From the NCBI GenBank assembly GCA_028722305.1, contig JAQYHB010000018.1:1-64000 (forward strand): a DNA stretch of 64,000 nt, written 5' to 3'. The notes below the pieces were generated by a model. It was not told the DNA's origin. It saw nothing but the letters and a program-made list of their open reading frames with translations, and searched no databases. Both the position numbers and the translations under genes were made by a program. This document shows, piece after piece, positions 32,694-39,560 of this stretch; the stretch's first letter is position 1; every line of letters starts with the position of its first letter. This stretch comes from Spirochaetales bacterium. Lineage in GTDB: Bacteria; Spirochaetota; Spirochaetia; Sphaerochaetales; Sphaerochaetaceae.

Positions 32694-32960
32694 ATGGATA
32701 CGTTGAAGCAGGAGCTGAAACAGCTGATCATCTCGTCCTTGGATCTGGAGGATGTGAAGGTCGAGGATATCGCGGACGATGAGGCGCTGTTCGGAGAAGG
32801 ATTGGAGCTGGATTCCATCGACGCGCTGGAGCTCGGCATCGCCATCAAGAAGAAATACGGCGTGACTTTCTCGGCAGAGAACGAGGACAACAAGAAATAT
32901 TTCAAGAGTGTCGACACGCTTGCCCAGTATATTACCGAAAAGAGGAACGAATCGAAATGA
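32694..32960 (+). CDS. Acyl carrier protein (ApeE-like)
   Basis: An 88-residue acidic acyl carrier protein. The phosphopantetheine-attachment motif is LELDSIDALEL, with the modified Ser near residue 41. It is the first gene of the APE-type operon, with a strong promoter and AAGGAGG. It should carry growing chains or the starter as thioesters for the ketosynthases and dehydratases encoded downstream, after activation by the phosphopantetheinyl transferase at 41864. Its stop overlaps the start of the second carrier protein (ATGA). Having two different carrier proteins in tandem is typical of APE clusters. Confidence 0.9.
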   Translation: MDTLKQELKQLIISSLDLEDVKVEDIADDEALFGEGLELDSIDALELGIAIKKKYGVTFSAENEDNKKYFKSVDTLAQYITEKRNESK

Positions 32961-33208
32961 TGACCCGTGATGAGCTGTATGAATCGTTGAAGGAGGCGCT
33001 TTCCACCGACTTCGGCATCGACAAGGAGAAGGTTTCCCTTGATTCCAATCTGGTCGAGGATTTCGATTTGGATTCGATCGACGCCGCCGACCTGATTGTC
33101 AAATACAAGGAGTATCTGCCTGCCAAGGTGGATGCTGGCATGTTCCGTAGCATCCGCACCGTGCGCGATGTGCTTGACCTGCTGTGTCCAAGGGACAAGC
33201 AGGCCTGA
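32957..33208 (+). CDS. Acyl carrier protein (ApeF-like)
   Basis: An 83-residue acyl carrier protein with the attachment motif FDLDSIDAADL (Ser near residue 37). Its start overlaps the stop of the first carrier protein, so the two are translationally coupled. Its sequence differs clearly from the first one, so they probably serve different steps, such as starter loading versus elongation (inference). It ends 9 bases before the AMP-ligase fusion gene. Confidence 0.9.
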   Translation: MMTRDELYESLKEALSTDFGIDKEKVSLDSNLVEDFDLDSIDAADLIVKYKEYLPAKVDAGMFRSIRTVRDVLDLLCPRDKQA

Positions 33209-33217
33209 GGAGATGCG

Positions 33218-35164
33218 ATGCGACGGGTGGTCAAGATACTCGCTTCCCTTGTCGCATGCCTGTATCCCGTCATTGTGTTCCTATGCCTCGTCGTGTACCA
33301 CGTGCCGACGAGGATTTTTTCGCTCTGCCTGTTCGCGTTCGCAGGGGCTGTGTTCCTTGCCTCGGACCGGCACTCCGGCATGAACGGGCTCCGCTCGTTG
33401 ATCTTTCCACTGTTCCTGCTTGCCGCCGGACTTTGCCTGCTGCTTCTGCACAGCGACCTGGTGCTCCAGCTGTATCCGCTTCTGGTCTCCACGATGCTTT
33501 TCATTGTCTTCAGCGGTTCCCTGGCGGGAGGCTTCTCCATCGTCTGGAGGTTTGCCACGCTGGGCGACCGTCATCTTACCTTTTCCGCCAACCAGGCCGC
33601 GGTACAGCGTTATTGCAGACAGGTGACCAAGGTATGGATCGGATTCTTTGTGCTGAACTTCACGCTGTCGCTCATCACGGTCGTTGCGGACAACGCAGGC
33701 TGGTGGGCGCTGTATAACGGCGTGCTTTCCTATATACTGATGGGTATCCTCTTCGGGGGAGAATGGATGGTGCGGAAGATGGTGAACGCGCGATGGAATA
33801 AGACGATCCTGCTCTCCGAGACGCAGCGTGACAGCAGGCCGGATGACATGATTGTCTGCTATTCGGGCCGGTGGAGCGACCACAAGTTCCTCTACTGGAA
33901 GGACTATGTCGAGGATGTGGCGAAGGTGAAAGCCTTCGTGGAAACGAGCGACAAGCCCCGTTGGATCCTGCATAGCGACGACTTCTGGTATTTCGCGGTC
34001 GCCTTCGCGGCGCTCTGCCAGTGCCATAAGATCATCTGCCTGACCGCCAATATCGCTCCTGGATACCTTGACGAGCTGTTCGACAAGGATACCGCCATGT
34101 TGAGCGACGTCGAGACCGGGCGCAGTACCTTGATCGGGAAGCTGCTGGAGGCCCCGGTTCCCGCCGATCTCGGTTGGAACGCTATCGACGCAAGGAATAC
34201 GATCCTGTACCTGTATACCTCTGGCTCCACCGGAAAGCCGAAGGCGGTCAAGCATACGCTTTACGAGATGGAGCTGGATTACGACTTTGTCATGTCCATG
34301 TGGGGAAAAGAATTGCAAAAACGGATTCTGGTGAGCAGCGTGAACCCCCACCATATTTTCGGTTTCCTCTTTGCCGCCTTGAGGCCGGTCACCATCTGCG
34401 TTCCCTTCCGCCGTGAGCGGATTGTGCAGCCAGAGGAATTGCAGAGCCAGACGGACAGCCCGGTCACCTTCATTTCCACGCCCGCTTTCCTCAAGCGTTG
34501 CATCGAGGATCCAGACCTTGCCGGCGGTGCCGGCCTGAAGGACCCGCTGGTCATCGTCAGCGGAGGCGCCTTGCAACCCAAGGATGCTGCGGAGGCCGAA
34601 AGGGTGCTCGGCTCCTGGCCAATCGAGCTCTACGGTTCGACAGAAACCAGCGGCATCGCCTGGAGGCAGTCCAACAAGAGCCTGGAATGGAGCCCCTTCT
34701 TCGACGTCGGTTTCCGCAAGGGAGCGGACGGTTGCCTGATTTTGAACTCTCCTTTCATTGAGAACAAGCGGGACTTCGTCACCAGCGACCTCGTGGAAAT
34801 CCGGCCGGCCGGCCATTTCCTCCTCTTGGGCCGCAAGGATTCGGTTGTCAAGATCGAGGAAAAGCGGATCTCGCTGGCCGAGGTAGAGGGAAGGGTCATG
34901 GAACTAGGCATCGCGAAGGATTGCAGCGTGGTGGCGCTCAGCGACCGGAGGCAGTACCTGGCAGCGGTCGTCGTGTTGAATGAGAGGGGACATGAACTGT
35001 TGGATCCTATGAGTCCTGCCGAAAGGCTGAAGTATCTCAGGACTGCCCTTGCCAGGTGGTTCGAGCCGATTGTCATTCCTCGCAAGTGGCGTTTTGTCGC
35101 ACAGATCCCCCAGGATTCGATGGGGAAGAAGAAGCGCGTGGAAATCCTCGAGTTGTTCAAATGA
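33218..35164 (+). CDS. Membrane-domain/AMP-ligase fusion (ApeG-ApeH-like)
   Basis: A 648-residue fusion. Residues 1-190 hold about six transmembrane helices resembling the separate small membrane protein (COG4648, ApeG-like) of known APE clusters. Residues 205-648 are an AMP-forming acyl/aryl ligase: phosphate loop LYTSGSTGKPKAV near residue 331, YGSTETSGIAWRQ near residue 472, LLLGRKDSVVK, and the C-terminal catalytic Lys in DSMGKKKR near residue 634. It should adenylate the starter acid and load it on a carrier protein at the membrane face. The last 80 codons are nearly identical to those of the next gene. Substrate not readable. Confidence 0.85.
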   Translation: MRRVVKILASLVACLYPVIVFLCLVVYHVPTRIFSLCLFAFAGAVFLASDRHSGMNGLRSLIFPLFLLAAGLCLLLLHSDLVLQLYPLLVSTMLFIVFSGSLAGGFSIVWRFATLGDRHLTFSANQAAVQRYCRQVTKVWIGFFVLNFTLSLITVVADNAGWWALYNGVLSYILMGILFGGEWMVRKMVNARWNKTILLSETQRDSRPDDMIVCYSGRWSDHKFLYWKDYVEDVAKVKAFVETSDKPRWILHSDDFWYFAVAFAALCQCHKIICLTANIAPGYLDELFDKDTAMLSDVETGRSTLIGKLLEAPVPADLGWNAIDARNTILYLYTSGSTGKPKAVKHTLYEMELDYDFVMSMWGKELQKRILVSSVNPHHIFGFLFAALRPVTICVPFRRERIVQPEELQSQTDSPVTFISTPAFLKRCIEDPDLAGGAGLKDPLVIVSGGALQPKDAAEAERVLGSWPIELYGSTETSGIAWRQSNKSLEWSPFFDVGFRKGADGCLILNSPFIENKRDFVTSDLVEIRPAGHFLLLGRKDSVVKIEEKRISLAEVEGRVMELGIAKDCSVVALSDRRQYLAAVVVLNERGHELLDPMSPAERLKYLRTALARWFEPIVIPRKWRFVAQIPQDSMGKKKRVEILELFK

Positions 35165-36843
35165 GCGAGTTGGTCTCTCTTTCCCTGTTCGCGAGCCATC
35201 CTTGGCAGGAAGACCATGTGCTGATGGTCAAAGGTGGTGTTTCCAAGACGATGGCGGATCTTGCTGTGGAAAGCGGGGCGGTGCTCCGCTATGTCAAGAC
35301 TCATCCCCACCAGAACTGGCTGGTGCATAGCGACGACTACTGGAATACGCTCTGTGTCCTCTATGCGTTGCTGGAAGCGGGTCAGATTCCCTGTTTTGTC
35401 GGCTCGGTCGCCGATGGCTTCATCCAAGAGATAGCGGGTCCGGACGGATGGCTTCTGGCGGACGAGGAGGGTCGCCGTTCTTCCTGTATCGCCTCCTTGC
35501 TTTCCGGTCCCTCCGAGGACAGCCTGCTTCCCATTCGCGCCGACGCTCCGATTGTCCTTTATACCTCTGGCTCGACGGGGCACCCCGAGCGGGTGCTCCA
35601 TACACTGAAGGACTTGGAGGAAGGGGCCTCCATGGCCTATCGTGTCTGGTCGGAGCAGTTCGGCACGCGGCCATTCGCCACCAGCGTGCCACCCTACCAT
35701 ATCTACGGGTTCCTTTCCGTCCTGCTCCGTTCCCTGATCCGTGGCATCGTCCTCAAGAGCGAACGAGTCATGACCACCTTTCAGATGGGCAGGCTCGGAA
35801 ATGCCACATTCATGACTACCCCGTCGTTCCTCAAGGCGGTGCTGGCGGATCCGGCAAGCAAGGACGTCAACCTTTCTGAGGGCATGATTGTGACCAGCGG
35901 AGGGCTTCTGGACAAGGAAATCGCCAGTCAGTGCCTGGAGCGCTTCGGTACTTGGCCGTATGAGATTTACGGTTCGACGGAGACCGGCTCCATCGCCTGG
36001 CGTCAGAGCAAGGCCGACGAGGCATGGCGTCCTTTCCCGGGAATCGGCTGGGATGTGGGCGAAGACGGGCGTCTGGTGCTTCATTCTCCGCTGGTGAACG
36101 GAGGCCGGCCCTATGTGCATGATGATCTGGTCAAGGTGGCTGGCGGCGGACGCTTTTTCCTTTTGGGCCGGAGCGATTCGGTGGTCAAGATGGGCGAAAA
36201 GCGGATCTCGCTGGTCGAGGTGGAGGGCAGGATCATGGAGCTGGGCATCGCGAAAGACTGCAGCGTGGTGGCGCTCGGCGACCGGCGGCAGTACCTGGCC
36301 GCGGCCGTCGTGCTGAACGAGAAGGGGCACGCGCTCCTGGATCCGATGAGCCCCGCCGGAAGGCTGAAGTATCTCAGGACCGCCCTTGCCAGGTGGTTCG
36401 ATCCGATTGTCATTCCCCGCAAGTGGCGTTTTGTCGCGGCCATACCGGTCAATACGATGGGAAAGCGGAGACGGGAGGATATCATGGAGTTGCTGTCGGA
36501 CACATACAAGGGCGTGCGCATGCATGTGCAGAGTCAAGAGGAAGGAAAGGTGGTCCTTCTGGTGACGGTTTCCTCCAGTTCTCCTTTCTATGATGGGCAT
36601 TTCGACAACGGCATCAAGCTGCTGCCCGCCGTAGCCCAGATCGACATCGTCGTCCATGTGATCCGTACCTTCCTGGAGCCGGATTTCCTTCTGCTTTCCA
36701 TGCCGAAGTCCAAGTTCTCCGCCCCGATCAAGCCGGAGATGCCGCTTCTGTTGTCCGTAAAGGGGGCGTCCGGCCAGTATGTCTTCGTGTTCTCGAGGGA
36801 GGATGGTTCGGTCTGCGCCAAAGGAAGGGTGGGTAATGGCTGA
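35161..36843 (+). CDS. AMP-ligase fused to FabZ/ApeI-like dehydratase
   Basis: A 560-residue fusion. Residues 1-440 form a second AMP-ligase, a duplicate of the preceding one without the membrane part: SDDYWN, LYTSGSTGHPERV near residue 134, YGSTETGSIAWRQ near residue 270, NTMGKRRR near residue 432. In the phosphate loop the usual Pro-Lys is Pro-Glu, so activity may be altered. Residues 445-560 form a hot-dog domain with FYDGHFDNGIKLLPA, like ApeI/FabZ dehydratases. The ATG overlaps the previous stop (ATGA). Dehydratase and ligase on one chain suggests they act on the same carrier protein (inference). Confidence 0.85.
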   Translation: MSELVSLSLFASHPWQEDHVLMVKGGVSKTMADLAVESGAVLRYVKTHPHQNWLVHSDDYWNTLCVLYALLEAGQIPCFVGSVADGFIQEIAGPDGWLLADEEGRRSSCIASLLSGPSEDSLLPIRADAPIVLYTSGSTGHPERVLHTLKDLEEGASMAYRVWSEQFGTRPFATSVPPYHIYGFLSVLLRSLIRGIVLKSERVMTTFQMGRLGNATFMTTPSFLKAVLADPASKDVNLSEGMIVTSGGLLDKEIASQCLERFGTWPYEIYGSTETGSIAWRQSKADEAWRPFPGIGWDVGEDGRLVLHSPLVNGGRPYVHDDLVKVAGGGRFFLLGRSDSVVKMGEKRISLVEVEGRIMELGIAKDCSVVALGDRRQYLAAAVVLNEKGHALLDPMSPAGRLKYLRTALARWFDPIVIPRKWRFVAAIPVNTMGKRRREDIMELLSDTYKGVRMHVQSQEEGKVVLLVTVSSSSPFYDGHFDNGIKLLPAVAQIDIVVHVIRTFLEPDFLLLSMPKSKFSAPIKPEMPLLLSVKGASGQYVFVFSREDGSVCAKGRVGNG

Positions 36844-37570
36844 GTATGGATTCCTGATTCCGGTCTACAACCATGGCGCCGCCTGCCTGGAGACGGTCAG
36901 GCTCCTTTTGCCCTATGGTCTGGCCATCATCATCGTGGATGACGGAAGCAACGCGGAGACGAAACAGTCGCTACGGGAAGCCGCCGGGCTTTCTCCTTTC
37001 GTGCGCTTGGTTACCAAAGAACGGAATGGAGGAAAGGGAAGCGCGGTCTCAGCCGGACTCCTGGTCGCGGAAACGATGGGACTGGACCATGTGCTGCAAC
37101 TGGATGCCGACCGGCAGCACGACATTTCCGCCGTACCCCGGTTCCTCGCGCTTTCCCATGCCCACCCATCCAGCCTGATTCTCGGCTATCCGATCTATGA
37201 CGCGAGTGTCCCCGAGTCGCGGAAAAAAGGGCGCGAGGTCTCCAATGTCTTCGCCCGGATCGTCACCTGCGACAAGCAGATCAAGGATGTCCTGTGTGGT
37301 TTCCGCGTCTATCCGGTGGCCACTGCCTGCCAAGTTGTCAGCCATGGCATCTGGGACATGCGCATGGGCTTCGATGTCGAAGTGGTGGTTCGCCTTCGCT
37401 GGAAGCGCGTGCCCATCGTCAACGAAGGGGTCAAGGTCACCTATCCTGTCGGCGGGTCCTCCCATTTCCACATGGTCAGGGACAATATCCGCATCAGCCT
37501 GGTCTTCGCCAGGCTCTGCTTCGGCGCCCTCATCCGCCTGCCTTGGCTGGTCGCCCGGCGGGAGGGATAG
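36836..37570 (+). CDS. Family 2 glycosyltransferase (ApeJ N-part-like)
   Basis: A 244-residue GT2 glycosyltransferase with the nucleotide-sugar site IIIVDDGSN near residue 30, ERNGGKGSA near residue 63 and the metal-binding LDADRQHD near residue 89. A C-terminal hydrophobic helix may hold it at the membrane. In many APE clusters a GT2 and an LpxL-type acyltransferase form one protein; here they are two adjacent genes. It overlaps the preceding gene by 8 bases. It probably adds a sugar to a lipid anchor for the polyene (inference). Confidence 0.85.
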   Translation: MAEYGFLIPVYNHGAACLETVRLLLPYGLAIIIVDDGSNAETKQSLREAAGLSPFVRLVTKERNGGKGSAVSAGLLVAETMGLDHVLQLDADRQHDISAVPRFLALSHAHPSSLILGYPIYDASVPESRKKGREVSNVFARIVTCDKQIKDVLCGFRVYPVATACQVVSHGIWDMRMGFDVEVVVRLRWKRVPIVNEGVKVTYPVGGSSHFHMVRDNIRISLVFARLCFGALIRLPWLVARREG

Positions 37571-38494
37571 ATGGCCGGAGGGTGGAGCGGACAGAAGGAG
37601 CTTGGCGGCATGGGCATGATGTGCATGCTCTTCAAGGTGTGTCCGCACCCTCTGCTCTGCCTGATCGCCATTCCGGTCAGCTTCTTTTACTGGCTGGCTT
37701 CGCCCCGGCAACGGCACGCGGCCAAGGCGTACCTTGCCCATATGGGCAGAAAACGGGGCAGCTGGCGTTGCTTCTACGCCTTCAGCCTGACGTTGATTGA
37801 AAAGATCGAAGGCTGGGCGGGCAAATGCTCCTACGACGACCTGGTGTTTTTTGACGACGACCTGCCCGACCTGCGCAAGCGGCTTCAGTCGGGCAAGGGG
37901 GCGATGCTGTTCGTTTCCCACCAAGGGAACGCCGAGCTGATGCGGGGCTTGGCGACCGAGGGCAAGACCGGACTGGGCAAGCGGATCAAAATCCTCTCGT
38001 TCGTCTATTTCAAGGGTACGAGCCAGTTCAACGAGATGCTTCGGCGCGTGAACCCAGAGAGCATGGTGCACCTGGTGGACGCCAGTGGCATCACTCCCGA
38101 GACCATTGCCCAGGTGGAGGAAACGGTACAGGAGGGAGGCCTGGTCGTCATCGCGGGCGACCGGACCAGCATGACCCATGCCGAGCGGTCGCTGTCCATC
38201 CCCTTCCTGGGGAAGGAGGCGCGCTTTCCCTTCGGCGCCTTCTATCTGGCAGCACTGGTCGGAGTGCCCTCCTATTCGGTATGCTTTGAGCGGGTGAGGG
38301 ATCTTGGCTGGAAGCACCGCTTCGAGATGCATGTCTGGGCGAACCCACCGGTTGACCTCTCCAGCAGGAAGAGCCGCATGGAAGGCTCCCGCCAGGTCGC
38401 CCGCCACTTTGTCTCGCGTTTGGAGGCAGAGTGCCGCCGCCACCCTTACCAGTGGGGGAATTTCTACGATTTCTGGGAGGAGGGAATCCGATGA
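37571..38494 (+). CDS. LpxL/HtrB-type lysophospholipid or lipid acyltransferase
   Basis: A 307-residue membrane-associated acyltransferase. The family's H-x4-E motif is seen as SHQGNAE near residue 115, followed by ITPETIAQVEE and GDRTSMTHAERS near residue 197. A hydrophobic segment at residues 30-45 anchors it. In LpxL proteins this fold passes acyl chains from carrier proteins to lipid A. Here it may move the polyene acyl chain from its carrier protein to the glycosylated anchor. It starts directly after the glycosyltransferase stop with GGAGGG upstream. Confidence 0.85.
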   Translation: MAGGWSGQKELGGMGMMCMLFKVCPHPLLCLIAIPVSFFYWLASPRQRHAAKAYLAHMGRKRGSWRCFYAFSLTLIEKIEGWAGKCSYDDLVFFDDDLPDLRKRLQSGKGAMLFVSHQGNAELMRGLATEGKTGLGKRIKILSFVYFKGTSQFNEMLRRVNPESMVHLVDASGITPETIAQVEETVQEGGLVVIAGDRTSMTHAERSLSIPFLGKEARFPFGAFYLAALVGVPSYSVCFERVRDLGWKHRFEMHVWANPPVDLSSRKSRMEGSRQVARHFVSRLEAECRRHPYQWGNFYDFWEEGIR

Positions 38495-38916
38495 ATCCGT
38501 TTTCCGTGACGGTGGAGCGAAAAGTCGAGTTCTTTGATGTCGACCCGATGCGGGTCGTCTGGAACGGTAGGTATTTCGACTATTTCGAATGTGCCCGTTC
38601 CGCGTTGCTGGATGCCCTTTCCATTCCCTATGAGACGCTTGCCGAAGGTGGTTTGATGCTCTACGTGGTGCGCAATGAGGCCAAGTACATCCACCCCGTC
38701 CGCCTGCATGATACCATCCTGATCAAGGCAGTTTTGCGCGAATGGGAGTATCTGATCAGGATTGCATACGAGGTGCGGGACAAGCAGACCGGCCTTTTGT
38801 GCACCAAGGGCATGAGCGAGCAGATGCCGGCCCGGATTTCGGACGGGAAGGCACTGATGCAGCTACCCGAGCCATACCGCCTGAGCATCACGAAGCGGTT
38901 GGAGGATAAGGCATGA
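38491..38916 (+). CDS. Acyl-thioesterase, 4-hydroxybenzoyl-CoA thioesterase family (ApeK-like)
   Basis: A 141-residue hot-dog thioesterase with the family motif DVDPMRVVWNGRYFDYFE near residue 13, where the Asp is catalytic. Known APE clusters have a thioesterase at this position between the acyltransferase and the LolA gene. It could release a finished or stalled chain from a carrier protein. Its ATG overlaps the stop of the acyltransferase (ATGA), and its own stop overlaps the LolA-like gene start in the same way. Confidence 0.87.
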   Translation: MNPFSVTVERKVEFFDVDPMRVVWNGRYFDYFECARSALLDALSIPYETLAEGGLMLYVVRNEAKYIHPVRLHDTILIKAVLREWEYLIRIAYEVRDKQTGLLCTKGMSEQMPARISDGKALMQLPEPYRLSITKRLEDKA

Positions 38917-39560
38917 AAGCTGTGTGGGTGATACTGGTTTTCTTGTGCGCCACTTCGCTTTCCGCGCTCGACGTGGAGGACGACGGGGTGTTCGGGCACC
39001 CGGTGACGTTTGATGATGCTTCGTTCGTTTCCACCTACCAGACGGTGGCCTACAACGGCCCTTGGGTGGCGGATTTCACCCAGACCAAGCGGATTCATGG
39101 CGTCAATCGGACGTTCCGCTCGACGGGGACTATGCTGCTGCAGCCTTCCCGCGGCATCGTCTGGAACATGCGCAAACCCTATGCGTCGGTATTGGTCGTT
39201 GGTCCTTCGTATATCGTCCAGCAACTGCCAGGGCAGAAGACAAGCCGCATGGAGTTCGGCGACAACCAGATATTCACCCAGATTTCCCGGACCATCGAGA
39301 TGGTGCTTGCCGGCAATCTTGCTGCCTTGGACGACGCTTTTTCCCTTTCTTTCCAGAAGGAGGGAGCGGATTGGACCCTTGCGTTGGTTCCCAAGCAGGC
39401 TGAGGTCGCCTCGTTTGTTGATTCCTTCGTGCTCGGGGGAGCCGACGGGCTCAAGACCGTGTTGATGCGCGAGAAGGGCGGGGATTCGATCCGCTATGAT
39501 TTCTCCTCGATGGAGCGACGGAGCCTGAGCGATGACGAGCTCGCCTATTTCTCGCTGTAA
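38913..39560 (+). CDS. LolA-like lipid carrier protein (ApeL-like)
   Basis: A 215-residue exported protein. The signal peptide is MKAVWVILVFLCATSLSA. The mature part has the half-barrel pattern of LolA (VADFTQTKRIHGV, then TGTMLLQPSRGIVWNMRKPY). LolA proteins shuttle lipidated cargo across the periplasm. Members in APE clusters are thought to move the polyene lipid to the outer membrane. It is coupled to the thioesterase (ATGA overlap) and overlaps the exporter gene by 29 bases, so carrier and exporter are made together. Confidence 0.85.
   Translation: MKAVWVILVFLCATSLSALDVEDDGVFGHPVTFDDASFVSTYQTVAYNGPWVADFTQTKRIHGVNRTFRSTGTMLLQPSRGIVWNMRKPYASVLVVGPSYIVQQLPGQKTSRMEFGDNQIFTQISRTIEMVLAGNLAALDDAFSLSFQKEGADWTLALVPKQAEVASFVDSFVLGGADGLKTVLMREKGGDSIRYDFSSMERRSLSDDELAYFSL

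Noticed and set aside
32429-32917. Minus-strand frame of 162 codons over the spacer and first carrier protein gene
   Set aside because: Ser-rich translation without homology; it covers two promoters and the well-recognised carrier protein gene.
34630-36657. Open frame of 675 codons antisense to both AMP-ligases
   Set aside because: No motifs, no promoter or ribosome site, and it spans two real, well-matched genes.
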